Shown here one piece after another: positions 8,236 through 17,247 of a DNA stretch of 64,000 nucleotides. Location of the stretch: positions 124,001 through 188,000 of the forward strand of contig CBINFS010000003.1 of NCBI GenBank assembly GCA_966250015.1, read 5' to 3'. Within the stretch, counting starts at the first letter, position 1, and every line of letters begins with the position of its first letter. Made by a program: the position numbers and the translations under genes. The DNA comes from CBINFS01 sp966250015. GTDB lineage: Bacteria > Bacteroidota > Rhodothermia > Rhodothermales > DASSAV01. The notes under the pieces were generated by a model that worked only from the letters and a program-made list of their open reading frames with translations, searched no databases and was not told where the DNA came from.

Positions 8236-8805
8236 CTATTCTGATTCGACCTCCCACGACTCTTTCTGAAGCACCACCTCCATGTAATCGGCCAACTTAC
8301 GTCTTGCCTTGAACAGGCGCGACTTGACGGCACTCATCGTACTCCGGGTGATCGCCGCGATCTCTTCATACGAAAGATTCTGATACTCTCGTAATACGAT
8401 GACTTCACGGTAGTCGGGCTTCAATTCGGCGAGGTAGCGATTGATCAGGTCGATCTGCTCGCTTTTCTCCATACGGCTAACAGGCGTATCCGTTGCGTAC
8501 GCTACGGGCTCGCCTTCATTTTCAAGAGAGGTCTGTTTGCTCACCCGCCGGAGATAATTCAGGCATTGATTCCGGGCGATGGTGAATAACCACGACTTGA
8601 AGCTGCTGGTATTTATGAGACGATCACGATTCTCGTAGACCCGCAGAAAGGTCTCCTGCATGATGTCCTGCGCCGGATCGCGATCGAGGAGCATTTTGAC
8701 GCAGAAGGCATAAACGCTACCCTTGTACCTGTTATAAAGAGATACGAAGGCAAACTCGTCTCCGGCCTGAAAAGCCTCGATCAAGGTTTTATCGTCCGTG
8801 TGCAT
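8236..8805 (-). CDS. ECF-type RNA polymerase sigma factor (SigE/RpoE-like)
   Basis: Directs RNA polymerase to a small regulon, usually for envelope stress. Region 2 is at about residues 22-90 (FVSLYNRYKGSVYAFC, DPAQDIMQETFLRVYENRD, FKSWLFTIARNQCLNYLRR). Region 4 is at about 130-178 with the helix-turn-helix LSYEEIAAITRSTMSAVKSRLFKARRKL. I chose the ATG at 8805 (189 residues); a GTG directly before it adds one residue. It is the first gene of a sigma/anti-sigma pair and is probably autoregulated. The divergent neighbour is a periplasmic folding chaperone, a common target class for such sigma factors, so a shared regulatory region is plausible. Confidence 0.95.
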   Translation of the reverse strand: MHTDDKTLIEAFQAGDEFAFVSLYNRYKGSVYAFCVKMLLDRDPAQDIMQETFLRVYENRDRLINTSSFKSWLFTIARNQCLNYLRRVSKQTSLENEGEPVAYATDTPVSRMEKSEQIDLINRYLAELKPDYREVIVLREYQNLSYEEIAAITRSTMSAVKSRLFKARRKLADYMEVVLQKESWEVESE

Positions 8806-9200
8806 CACAGTGGTTCAGGGTTGGCGTGGTTCAAGCGCGAACTGCCTCCCTTCTAACGGGTAGACAATCGGATTATGCAAAGGTTGCTTATTCAAGCCGT
8901 CCGTCGTGGTTTTGGCGATCGGATACCGCATTTTGCAGACCGGAAGCACATCTTGATTCATTGAAACTACATGAATTCCGAACGGTCTGATGGTTAGCAC
9001 CGCTTAAGAATACCTGATTATTTGATTTACAAACCGACGAAATAACGTGTTTTCTGAGCGCATATACTGCTTTTAGCAGAGGATTGTCCGGCAATGCATT
9101 TGACGTAGCAGTGGAAAAATGATTCCGTTGCATCCCATCAGCAGGCGATATAAGTTAGGTCGCCTCGTGGAATAATGGATGTATCGATAAGTTGAATGAA
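8806..9200. promoter_or_regulatory. divergent intergenic region between ECF sigma and parvulin genes
   Basis: About 395 bp without a convincing gene. It must hold the promoters for the sigma factor operon (minus) and the chaperone cluster (plus). A short hairpin ctgcttttagcag lies at about 9067-9079. I could not identify a certain -35/-10 pair on either strand. Confidence 0.5.
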
Positions 9201-11282
9201 ATGAGAACAATTAGCGGTATCCTGTCATTTTCTTTCTTCCTGGTTGCCGTTCTATCCGGTTGCAGCGGGGCGCGAACGTCTACGCTACAGGCGACAGACG
9301 AGCCTGCCACTTCTATGGCGCCCGAGCAACTTGACTCTTCAATCGTGGCGGTATATGACGATCAGGTCGTCACCATCGAGGAGTTTGAGGACCAGTACAC
9401 TCGGTCCGCCGGCGCGACGGGGTTGTCCTCTACCGATACCCTTTCGAACTACCGTGAGTTTCTCTCGAGGTACGTCGACTTCCGTCTGAAGGTGCTCGCC
9501 GCGCGGGCAGCTGGATTGGATACGGTCGAGAGCATCAAGCAGGAGCTCAATGCGTATCGAACGAATCTCGCCCGTCCCCTGTTGCTGGAAAAAGAAGTGA
9601 TTGAGCCGCTTATGCGCCAGTTCTTCGAGCGGATGCAGACGGCAGTAGACGTCAGCCACATCCTCGTTCAGGTCCGGCGGGACGCAAGCCCGGAAGACAC
9701 GCTGGCGGCGTACAACCGGATCAGCGCCATTCGGGACTCGGTGATCCAGGGAGCAGATTTCGGCGAAATGGCCCTCCGGCATTCCGAAGATCCGTCTGCC
9801 CGAATGGAAGGCAGACAGGGTTACCAGGGGAGACTAGGTTTCTTTACCGCCGGCATGATGGTTAGCGAATTCGAGGACTTCTCCTACAACACGCCGGTTG
9901 GTGAGATCTCGCCCGTTTTCAGGACCCAGTACGGGTACCATTTCCTGAAGGTTCACGATGAAAAGCCGTCCGAACCTGCCGTTCGCATCTCGCACATCAT
10001 GATCACACCGGACGGAATCGACTCCACCGCGGCGCGTAACGCAAGGGCGGAGCTACAAAAGATTCTGGATCGAATCGCAGCGGGAGAAGACTTCGGCGAC
10101 CTTGCCCGGACGTATTCGGACCATCCGTTCAGTGCAGAAAGGGGCGGCGACGTTGGTTGGGTAAGTCCTTACCGGCGCGAGGCGATGCCGGCGTGGGGTA
10201 ACGCACCGTTCGAGCTGAAAGAAATTGGCGACATCTCGGGCATCGTCCGGTCTCAATACGGGTTCCACATTCTCAAGCTAACGGGGCGACAGACCCTGGA
10301 CGATTACGAAAAAATAAAAGGCGAAATCAGGACTTACGTTTCGAGATTGCCAGAGGCGCGAGAGGCACAGGACCGTCTGGCGCAGCGAATAAGAGACGAG
10401 GAGGGTTCCAACTACGATGTTTCCGTGCTGATGCAAGCGCTCGAAGGCATCGCGCCAGACTCCATCATCATTTACCTCACGCACGGAGATTTTTCAGAGA
10501 ATCGCACACCCTTTGCCAACCTCGGCGAACGATCCTTTTCTGTTCGTGATCTGGCGGAATACGTAAAGGCTTATCGGCCAAGAATCACAGGACAGGATCT
10601 TTCATTCGTGCTCGACAGGCTTTCGAATCATTTTCTGAATCACGAAGCCATCGAGCTGGCCGCCCAAACGCTTGAAGATCGGGATCCGGAGTTTCGCAGA
10701 ACGATGGAGGAGTTCCACGACGGCCTGTTGCTCTTCCGCGTGATGGAAGATTCGGTTTGGAACGCGGCCGCTCAGGATTCGCTCGCCCTCGAAGCGTTAT
10801 ATGAGGCAAATCGGGGTAAATATCGTTTCCCCGACCGCGTGCGGACGCTGGCGTTCTCGCACCGTTCCGACTCGCTGCTGAATGCAATCGGTGAGCGTAT
10901 CAAACAGGGAACGCCGCTGACCGAGATAGCTGCCGAGATCCTCGCCGATACGGTGTATCACGTCCAGCTCGACACCGTTATGGTGGCCGAGCGGACCGGG
11001 TCGGTGTATGATCGCGTCCTCCAGATGAACGAAGGAGACGTGACCGAACCGATCGAAATGCCGCGGGGGAAGGTCATGCTCTACCACGACGGCATCGATC
11101 CTGCCCGGGAGAAGACGTTCAAGGAAGCACGAGCGGAGGTCCTTAGCGACCACCAGGCGGCGCTCGAAGAGGCCATGTTGCAACGGCTTCGTACGGTGTA
11201 CAACGTAAGGCTATTCCCTGAAAGGCTGAGTCAGGCTTTCAAAAACAAGCCGGAACCGTCCGTTTCCACGTCCTCGCTTTGA
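9201..11282 (+). CDS. lipoprotein peptidyl-prolyl isomerase with two parvulin domains
   Basis: A 693-residue periplasmic folding factor of the SurA/PrsA/PpiD type. The signal sequence ends in a lipobox (FFLVAVLSGC), so it is predicted to be lipid-anchored. An N-terminal SurA-N-like helical part is followed by two parvulin (PpiC) domains at about residues 145-250 (VSHILVQVRR, DFGEMALRHSED, VFRTQYGYHFLKV) and 258-365 (RISHIMITPDG, DFGDLARTYSDH, GGDVGWVSPY, SQYGFHILKL). A helical C-terminal half of some 300 residues resembles a chaperone scaffold. I chose the ATG at 9201, three codons after a TTG. It starts a plus-strand run of three related genes, probably one operon. Confidence 0.93.
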   Translation: MRTISGILSFSFFLVAVLSGCSGARTSTLQATDEPATSMAPEQLDSSIVAVYDDQVVTIEEFEDQYTRSAGATGLSSTDTLSNYREFLSRYVDFRLKVLAARAAGLDTVESIKQELNAYRTNLARPLLLEKEVIEPLMRQFFERMQTAVDVSHILVQVRRDASPEDTLAAYNRISAIRDSVIQGADFGEMALRHSEDPSARMEGRQGYQGRLGFFTAGMMVSEFEDFSYNTPVGEISPVFRTQYGYHFLKVHDEKPSEPAVRISHIMITPDGIDSTAARNARAELQKILDRIAAGEDFGDLARTYSDHPFSAERGGDVGWVSPYRREAMPAWGNAPFELKEIGDISGIVRSQYGFHILKLTGRQTLDDYEKIKGEIRTYVSRLPEAREAQDRLAQRIRDEEGSNYDVSVLMQALEGIAPDSIIIYLTHGDFSENRTPFANLGERSFSVRDLAEYVKAYRPRITGQDLSFVLDRLSNHFLNHEAIELAAQTLEDRDPEFRRTMEEFHDGLLLFRVMEDSVWNAAAQDSLALEALYEANRGKYRFPDRVRTLAFSHRSDSLLNAIGERIKQGTPLTEIAAEILADTVYHVQLDTVMVAERTGSVYDRVLQMNEGDVTEPIEMPRGKVMLYHDGIDPAREKTFKEARAEVLSDHQAALEEAMLQRLRTVYNVRLFPERLSQAFKNKPEPSVSTSSL

Positions 11283-11289
11283 AGATCAT

Positions 11290-11321
11290 ATGAGCGGCGG
11301 AGATCCGATCCTGCCGCTCAT
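11290..11321 (+). terminator. hairpin between first and second parvulin genes
   Basis: A perfect 9-bp inverted repeat, atgagcggc at 11290-11298 and gccgctcat at 11313-11321, loop 14 nt, starting 8 bp after the stop of the first chaperone gene. Only a short T-stretch (ttt) follows, so it may be a partial terminator or a stabilising 3' hairpin. Confidence 0.45.
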
Positions 11322-11358
11322 TTGCGTCGTTCTTCATGCAACCGAGTGATTGCGCGTC

Positions 11359-12219
11359 ATGAACGCGAAGTGTATCCCTGCTTTCGTTTCGATTGTTTTG
11401 GTGCTTGCATCTGGAGGTTGCGGCAGGGAATCGGCGCCTCCGAACTTCGTAGCACGCGTCGGAGACCAGTACCTGTTCGAAAGTACGCTGCGAGAGATGA
11501 TCGAGAGCTCTCCCTTCGTGCAAGACACGGTTGAATTGCGTCGCCAGATCATCGACCGGTGGGTATCCGATGCCATACTGCTCGATGAGGCGAGGCGCCG
11601 CTCACTCCACAGGAAAGAGGAGGTACAACGGCTGTTACGGGAGAACGAGCGTTCGGTACTGATCAGCGCCCTGCTCGAAGAGCTGTACGAGGAGACGGAC
11701 TCGGCTCCTTCCGACGTCGAGCTCCTCACGTACTACGAACGTAACAAGGAATCGCTGGTGCTCCGCGAGCCGTTTGTACGCGTTCACTATCTGAGCGCCT
11801 CCGTGCGAGACTCTGCCGAATCGGCGAGAGCCTTGTTGGTGGCGGCTCAACAGAGCAACGATCCGGAAGCACGGTGGCTGGAGATCGCAGAAGAGTTCTC
11901 GTCCGATAAATCGGGCTCGCAGATTTTATCGGATCATTTCCTTCCCGAAAGCAGACTGTTCACACACAATCCCGTACTCAGCCGTGCCCTTGCGTCACTT
12001 CAGGATGGGCAGATTTCGCCCGTCATTGAGTCCGATAGCTTGTTTCACGTAATACAGCTCGTCGAGCGAGTGCCGGCAGGGAGCATCCCGCAATTTGAAT
12101 GGGTGAAGGAGGATCTCGCTGAGCGTTTATCCATCCAGGCCAGGAAACAGATGTATGCTCAACAGGTTCAACGCCTCAGAAATGAAGCCCTTGCACGGGA
12201 GGACCTCGAGATCAGGTGA
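11359..12219 (+). CDS. SurA/PrsA-like lipoprotein with degenerate parvulin domain
   Basis: A 286-residue lipoprotein: signal sequence with lipobox VLASGGC, then VARVGDQYLFESTLREM, which matches the start of SurA-N domains, and a long helical region. The C-terminal half (about residues 135-245) aligns in outline with a parvulin domain (VRVHYLSASVR, WLEIAEEFSSDKS, FHVIQLVERV). It lacks the usual GGDLG loop and the SHIL histidine, so isomerase activity is doubtful and a pure chaperone role is likelier. I chose the ATG at 11359; a TTG lies three codons before. It stands between two clear parvulin genes. Confidence 0.85.
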   Translation: MNAKCIPAFVSIVLVLASGGCGRESAPPNFVARVGDQYLFESTLREMIESSPFVQDTVELRRQIIDRWVSDAILLDEARRRSLHRKEEVQRLLRENERSVLISALLEELYEETDSAPSDVELLTYYERNKESLVLREPFVRVHYLSASVRDSAESARALLVAAQQSNDPEARWLEIAEEFSSDKSGSQILSDHFLPESRLFTHNPVLSRALASLQDGQISPVIESDSLFHVIQLVERVPAGSIPQFEWVKEDLAERLSIQARKQMYAQQVQRLRNEALAREDLEIR

Positions 12220-12341
12220 TCAGGCCTGACTAAGAATACTATTCCGATTCAATCTTTTCGATATTACCCTATATGCGGGGCGTTCGATTCTTCGAGCACC
12301 TCGATCACGTTGACTTTTAGGACGAACGCTCGTTGACCTTG

Positions 12342-13712
12342 ATGCTGTTATTTCGTCGCATAGTATCCGTACTGTTTTGTTCTCTGAGCCCCCTTCTTTT
12401 CCTGGCCCCGTCAGCACCTGTACTGGCACAGTCAGGTAAGGTGGTTGACGAGATCGTCGCCATTGCGGGCGATCAGATCATCCTCCGCTCCGACGTTGAC
12501 GGGTACGTCATGGGGATCATGCAGCAGCGTCAGATGCCGTATTCCGAGCAGCTCTGGAATGAAGCCCTGAACCAGCTCATCAACCAGAAAGTGCTCGCAA
12601 TACACGCAAAAAAAGACACTACCATCGAGGTGTCGGACGATCAGGTCGAGCAAGCGCTGAATCAACGGATCGAACAGCTGACGGCACAGGTCGGGAGTGC
12701 GTCTCAGCTCGAGGACATCTACGGTAAAAGCATATTGCAGATCAAAAATGACCTCCGCGAAGAGTATCGTGACCAGATGATGGCGGAGATCTTTCAGAGC
12801 AGGAAGCTGCAACAGATCAAAATCACCCCGAGCGAAGTCCAGGAGTGGTTTTCCAGAATACCGGTTGATTCTCTACCCACCCTGCCCGAAATCGTACGGA
12901 TCGCTCACATCGTTCGGTATCCGGGCGTTACCGATGCCGCTCGCGAGGAAGCGAACGAAATCATTTCGGCCATTCGGGATTCAATCGTGATCGGGGGGTC
13001 GTCCTTCGAAGACATGGCGCGCCAGTTTTCGGACGACATCGCCTCTGCTCGAAATGGAGGCCGCGACTCCGGGCGGAGGTTGAGCGAGCTCGTGCCCGAG
13101 TTTGCTGCCGTCGCTGCGAGGATACCGATCGGCGAGATTTCCCAGATATTCGAGACTCAATTTGGTCTTCACATTCTGAGAGTGAATGACCGGCGCGGCG
13201 AGGTGATCGATTACAATCACATTCTGATCCGGTTCGACGAATCGAAGTTTGATCCAACGGTCGCGATCGAGTACCTCAAGGCGGTGCGCGATTCCCTGGT
13301 AAACATGAATGCTCCGTTCGAGCTCATGGCCAGAAGACACTCTCAAGAAACGAGTACGGCAAATCGAGGAGGTAGAGTCGTCGATCCGCGTACGGGGATT
13401 CGAGACCTGCCACTTGACGCACTCGGACCAACGTGGAGAGCCACGATCAACGCCCTTGAAGTGAACGAAATAAGTGAACCTGCCGAGGTGGAGCTTCTCG
13501 ATGGGCGCCGGGCATACCACATCCTGAAACTTCAGAAACGAGAGCCGTCTCACCGGGTTGACATTCACACGGATTACGAACGTATCGAGCAGATTGCGTT
13601 GCAGGAAAAACAGGCCATCGTCTTTGAAGAGTGGCTAGCTCAGCTCAGAAAAGACGTATACATCGAGATCCGAGGAAAGGCGCAAGATTTTTCCGAAGTG
13701 CTGAAGCAATAG
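12342..13712 (+). CDS. surA: SurA-type periplasmic peptidyl-prolyl isomerase / OMP chaperone
   Basis: Carries unfolded outer-membrane proteins across the periplasm. A cleavable signal peptide ending in APVLAQ is followed by VVDEIVAIAGDQIILRSDVD, the classic start of mature SurA, the SurA-N helical domain (about residues 35-175), a first parvulin domain (about 180-285: IVRIAHIVRY, FEDMARQFSDD, FETQFGLHILRV) and a second one (about 290-400: DYNHILIRFD, ELMARRHSQE). 457 residues is a normal SurA length. I chose the ATG at 12342; a TTG three codons earlier is possible. Third of three consecutive folding-factor genes. Confidence 0.93.
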   Translation: MLLFRRIVSVLFCSLSPLLFLAPSAPVLAQSGKVVDEIVAIAGDQIILRSDVDGYVMGIMQQRQMPYSEQLWNEALNQLINQKVLAIHAKKDTTIEVSDDQVEQALNQRIEQLTAQVGSASQLEDIYGKSILQIKNDLREEYRDQMMAEIFQSRKLQQIKITPSEVQEWFSRIPVDSLPTLPEIVRIAHIVRYPGVTDAAREEANEIISAIRDSIVIGGSSFEDMARQFSDDIASARNGGRDSGRRLSELVPEFAAVAARIPIGEISQIFETQFGLHILRVNDRRGEVIDYNHILIRFDESKFDPTVAIEYLKAVRDSLVNMNAPFELMARRHSQETSTANRGGRVVDPRTGIRDLPLDALGPTWRATINALEVNEISEPAEVELLDGRRAYHILKLQKREPSHRVDIHTDYERIEQIALQEKQAIVFEEWLAQLRKDVYIEIRGKAQDFSEVLKQ

Positions 13713-13763
13713 CAGGTTGTTTGCGCTCAGTTTACCCGTCAATTTTTTTTGGTAGCTCGACCC

Positions 13764-14795
13764 ATGCCCGATCCGGCGATCAGCCCGACATCCGACCCGG
13801 CCACATTAGGCTCACTTCAAGAATCTTACCGTCAGCTTCTCGATCAGATCGGTAAAGTGATCATTGGCCAGGAAGAGGCGATCGATCAGATCATGATCAG
13901 TCTGCTTTCCAACGGGCACGTCCTGCTCGTTGGCGTGCCTGGTCTGGCAAAAACAATGCTGATCCGCACACTCGCACAGTCACTTGATCTACGGTTCAAC
14001 CGGATCCAGTTTACGCCCGACCTCATGCCGAGCGACATCACCGGCACCGAAATAATCGAGGAAGACGTTCAGACGGGCAGGCGGACGTTCCGATTTGCCC
14101 GGGGGCCGGTTTTTGCAAACGTGGTGCTGGCTGACGAAATCAACCGTACGCCGCCTAAAACCCAGGCGGCCCTGCTGGAGGCCATGCAGGAGCATCACGT
14201 CACCGCTGCCGGCGAGACGTTCGTGCTCGAGGAGCCGTTTTTCGTCCTCGCCACGCAGAATCCCATCGAACAGGAAGGCACATACCCTCTCCCGGAAGCC
14301 CAGCTCGATCGGTTCATGTTCAACCTGTGGCTGGACTATCCGACTTTCGATCAGGAGGTCGAGGTGGTACGTTCTACGACTAGCGCACGCCGGGTCGTTA
14401 TCGAACCCGTCATGTCGGCAGAACAGCTCCTCCGGTTCCAGGAGTTCGTCAGGCAAATCCCCGTTGCGGACAACGTGATCGAGTACGCGGTGCGGCTAGT
14501 GGCCAGAACCCGTCCGAACCGCGACGGATCGCCCGATTTCATCAACAACTATCTCAGCTACGGCGCGGGACCAAGGGCATCTCAATACCTCATCCTGGGG
14601 GCGAAAGCACGCGCCGCCCTCCAGGGGCGCATCACGCCGCTCATCGAAGACGTTCGGGCGCTTGCCATACCCGTACTCAGGCACCGAATCGTGACGAACT
14701 TCAACGCGGACGCCGACGGCGTGACGCCCGTCGACGTCGTTAACCGGCTTCTGGAAGAAAGTGAAGGCAGCTACCGAAGGGCAGGCCGGGTTTAG
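13764..14795 (+). CDS. MoxR-family AAA+ ATPase
   Basis: A 343-residue AAA+ ATPase of the MoxR group, chaperone-like proteins that usually act with VWA-domain partners in assembling or activating complexes. Walker A is GVPGLAKTM at about residues 58-66, Walker B is VVLADEINRTPPKTQAALLEAMQE, sensor 1 is FFVLATQNPIEQEGTYPLPEAQLDRFMF, and the C-terminal lid has SYGAGPRASQYLI. I chose the ATG at 13764. The usual DUF58/VWA/BatA partners are not next to it; here it follows the chaperone cluster by 51 bp, which hints at a cell-envelope role. Confidence 0.93.
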   Translation: MPDPAISPTSDPATLGSLQESYRQLLDQIGKVIIGQEEAIDQIMISLLSNGHVLLVGVPGLAKTMLIRTLAQSLDLRFNRIQFTPDLMPSDITGTEIIEEDVQTGRRTFRFARGPVFANVVLADEINRTPPKTQAALLEAMQEHHVTAAGETFVLEEPFFVLATQNPIEQEGTYPLPEAQLDRFMFNLWLDYPTFDQEVEVVRSTTSARRVVIEPVMSAEQLLRFQEFVRQIPVADNVIEYAVRLVARTRPNRDGSPDFINNYLSYGAGPRASQYLILGAKARAALQGRITPLIEDVRALAIPVLRHRIVTNFNADADGVTPVDVVNRLLEESEGSYRRAGRV

Positions 14796-14854
14796 GAGCC
14801 TTTCATATGGTTAGCCGTATTCTCCTTCTGTGAAGTACCCACGTCGGCGCCGTC

Positions 14855-15373
14855 ATGTTTGCACGACTCTTTCTCCTCATCCTCGTGGTACCCATCGTTG
14901 AGCTGACGCTGCTCGTCCAGATCGGGGGTGTGATTGGTTTCTGGCCTACTGTTGCACTGGTCGTGCTCACCGCACTGGCAGGCAGCTTCTTCATCAGGCA
15001 CGAAGGCTTTTCAACGTGGAAACGGTTAAACCAAAAGCTCGCCACGGGAAGTCTGCCAGGAGACGAACTGCTCGACGGCGTTATCATCCTGGTGGCGGGC
15101 ATTTTGCTGCTTACTCCCGGTTTCCTGACAGACGTCGTCGGTGTTGCGGGACTCTTTCCCCCAACACGGACGTGGATACGGAAGAAGGCGCTCCAGAAGC
15201 TCCGACCGATCATGGTGGGTGGAATGCACGATGTCAGCGGGGGAGTCTTCGGAGCGTCGCCTTTCGAAGCCACGAATCCATCCGAAAAGCCACCGGGGAC
15301 GAGTGAGTGGGGAGGCACTCCTCGCTCCAGGCCGGCCTACGCGGAACAACCGCCGGACGACAAAGAGGGATGA
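14855..15373 (+). CDS. fxsA: FxsA family membrane protein
   Basis: A 172-residue inner-membrane protein. The first 120 residues match FxsA: LFLLILVVPIVELTLLVQIG, a second hydrophobic segment (VALVVLTALAGSFFIRHEG) and the family signature ILLLTPGFLTDVVGVAGLFPPTR. The C-terminal 50 residues are polar and low-complexity. In E. coli FxsA over-expression relieves F exclusion of phage T7; the normal cellular role is not known. The gene follows moxR by 59 bp and converges on the TerB-domain gene with only 7 bp between the stops. Confidence 0.9.
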   Translation: MFARLFLLILVVPIVELTLLVQIGGVIGFWPTVALVVLTALAGSFFIRHEGFSTWKRLNQKLATGSLPGDELLDGVIILVAGILLLTPGFLTDVVGVAGLFPPTRTWIRKKALQKLRPIMVGGMHDVSGGVFGASPFEATNPSEKPPGTSEWGGTPRSRPAYAEQPPDDKEG

Positions 15374-15380
15374 CGAACCG

Positions 15381-16190
15381 TCATGCCTCTGCTGAGCCGT
15401 CCAGGCGCACGGAAAGCTGCCAGGCTTTCGAAAGGTTCGTGATCATCTCCTTTTCGAGTTGGCTCAGCTCCCCGTCTGATCGGGCGATGTAGACGAGATC
15501 GTCGAGCAGGGCAAGCCGCTGCATCACCGGCAGAGAATCACGAATTGCCCGCACCGAACTGGAAAGCGCCTCGTTGTCGGGCTGGGTTTTGTAGAACTGG
15601 AGCGTATCACTCATCACCGACCTGATTTCCGCTTCATTCAGATCGGGCTGCCACTCACCCAGGCGTTCGATTATCGCGTTGATCTCATCACGGCTCAGGT
15701 CGTTATCCGTGCTATGGGCGACGATGATGTAGATGAGGCTTATGTCGTGCATGAGCGTCCAGGAAGACGACGTCTCGTGTGACGAGGTGCTCTGATCGAG
15801 CAGCCTGTCGCCCACGTCTTTTACTCCCCACTTCTCCGCAAGCATCGATACGATGCTACGCTCGCTCGACATCAATACCCCATCGGCCTCCGCAACCGAC
15901 ATGATCTGTTCGAGCGCGCGTTCTCGCTCTTCGGGAGAAAGGGTTTTACCAAGAGATTGAATCGATCGGACAACCTCGTCCTCTGCCGTCTTTTCGAGAA
16001 AAACTGCCGCCGACTCGATTACGATTTCCTGAACCTGCTCACGCGAAAAGCTGGCATTCCACTCGCTTAGAGCACTGGTAATCGCGTTGAGCTCCCTGTC
16101 GCCGAGGCGCTGATCGGTGCCGTATGCCAGGGAGATGTAAATCAATGCCAGATCGTGGACTACCGTCCAGCCGTCTTCAATCTTATTCAT
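15381..16190 (-). CDS. tandem TerB-like domain protein
   Basis: A 269-residue soluble helical protein made of two homologous halves. Each half begins alike: WTVVHDLALIYISLAYGTD (residues 9-27) and WTLMHDISLIYIIVAHSTD (residues 143-161). Each goes on with a TerB-type core ending in a D-x-D/E loop: LEQIMSVAEADGVLMSSERSIV and LDDLVYIARSDGELSQLEKEMI. TerB domains are acidic, metal-binding helical modules found in tellurite-resistance and other stress systems; no other ter gene is near. The duplication is seen directly. The function is unknown; the neighbouring receiver-domain gene is upstream in the same direction. Confidence 0.75.
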   Translation of the reverse strand: MNKIEDGWTVVHDLALIYISLAYGTDQRLGDRELNAITSALSEWNASFSREQVQEIVIESAAVFLEKTAEDEVVRSIQSLGKTLSPEERERALEQIMSVAEADGVLMSSERSIVSMLAEKWGVKDVGDRLLDQSTSSHETSSSWTLMHDISLIYIIVAHSTDNDLSRDEINAIIERLGEWQPDLNEAEIRSVMSDTLQFYKTQPDNEALSSSVRAIRDSLPVMQRLALLDDLVYIARSDGELSQLEKEMITNLSKAWQLSVRLDGSAEA

Positions 16191-16233
16191 CTATCGACCA
16201 TACCGAGAAATGTCTACAGTAATTTCTGGAGAA

Positions 16234-16255
16234 CGGGGATAGTCCTGTATCCCCG
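16234..16255 (-). terminator. hairpin between receiver gene and TerB gene
   Basis: A perfect 8-bp stem, cggggata at 16234-16241 and tatccccg at 16248-16255, with a 6-nt loop. It is downstream of the receiver-domain gene and 44 bp upstream of the TerB start. No T-run follows, so it could be a weak terminator or a leader structure. Confidence 0.35.
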
Positions 16256-16417
16256 CCTGATAAAAGGAAACGGGACCTTTGTGATAGGATGATAGCCATT
16301 ACCCTTTTCAATCTCAATCCAGCAGTCAACGGCGACGTATCTTTTCCAACTCCCACACCCCCTTTCGTAAAGCCATTAACGTCGCTTGACAAATCGGGTC
16401 GGAATGCCGGGTGTACG

Positions 16418-16888
16418 TTATGCCATGACGCTTTGAGCAGGCAGCCGAACGCCTGGTGTCGAAAAGAACACGGGCTTTTCGCTGATGGCTTGCTGTAAGG
16501 CTGCCTTCAGTTCCGCCAGCTCGAATGGTTTTTCGAGAAGCGCGCTGGCCTTCAGTCGTTCACATTCGTGGACGAACATCCGTAGAGGGTAAGAGCTCAT
16601 GAGAATGAACGGCAGGTGGGCAGCACGCGGGGTGTGCCTTAGGTATTCGAGTACCTCGAGCCCGTTCATTTCCGGCATGCTGTAGTCGCTGAGGATCACG
16701 TCGGGCAGAACGTCCAGAGCTAGTCGAAGTCCGGTGCGACCGTTTGGAGCAGAGATGACGTGGTATCCGAGTCTTTCGAGCTCGTGCTCGATGATCTCTC
16801 TGAGATAATCGGTGTCTTCGATCAATAGCACGGTTCCGGAAGCCCTTTTTGTGGCGTACTGGCGTGCTCTTTCTGGTGCTGGAGTCAT
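16418..16888 (-). CDS. stand-alone response regulator receiver domain
   Basis: A 156-residue protein that is essentially one CheY-like receiver. It has the acidic pocket in VLLIEDTDYLREII, the phospho-acceptor Asp in VLPDVILSDYSMPEMNGLEVLEYL, the Ser switch in FILMSSYPL and the Lys in ALLEKPFELAELKAAL. No output domain follows, so it would act by protein contact. I chose the ATG at 16888; the frame is open 23 codons further without a match. No histidine kinase lies near, so it is an orphan. The TerB gene lies downstream, and a perfect inverted repeat lies upstream. Confidence 0.9.
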   Translation of the reverse strand: MTPAPERARQYATKRASGTVLLIEDTDYLREIIEHELERLGYHVISAPNGRTGLRLALDVLPDVILSDYSMPEMNGLEVLEYLRHTPRAAHLPFILMSSYPLRMFVHECERLKASALLEKPFELAELKAALQQAISEKPVFFSTPGVRLPAQSVMA

Positions 16889-17247
16889 GGAAGTCCTGTT
16901 TAAAAAATGATTGAAACGGGTCCCCCTCCTACAACATTCTCCATTTTGAAGGGCCATTGATACGAAATCCAGCCACCATACGCCATTTCATGTAAAACTG
17001 AGGTTGTAACTTCTTCAACGGAAAAGTTACAATTAACCAAAGCGATAGCACTAAATGACATAGAGATACATGAATCGCATAAAGTTTTACATTAGATTTG
17101 ATACGGTGACCATGCTGGAGGATTGCTGCAGCCTGTCAACCAGAATTGAAGGAGATTGATGATTGGAGGCCTCTGCCCTACCTTCCATATTTGTGAGTTT
17201 TCGTTTCCACCCTACCCTTTGCAACCCTTCGATACGAGACTCGCCCC
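16889..17247. promoter_or_regulatory. divergent intergenic region with operator-like inverted repeat
   Basis: About 360 bp between the receiver gene (minus) and the TIM-barrel gene (plus), AT-richer than its surroundings. It contains a perfect 9-bp inverted repeat, ttgtaactt at 17004-17012 and aagttacaa at 17024-17032, separated by 11 nt. Its centre-to-centre spacing of 20 bp suits a dimeric regulator on one DNA face. No gene is visible here. Confidence 0.5.

Noticed and set aside
16289..16498. 69-codon open frame
   Set aside because: It overlaps the end of the receiver gene on the other strand and shows no family-like content.
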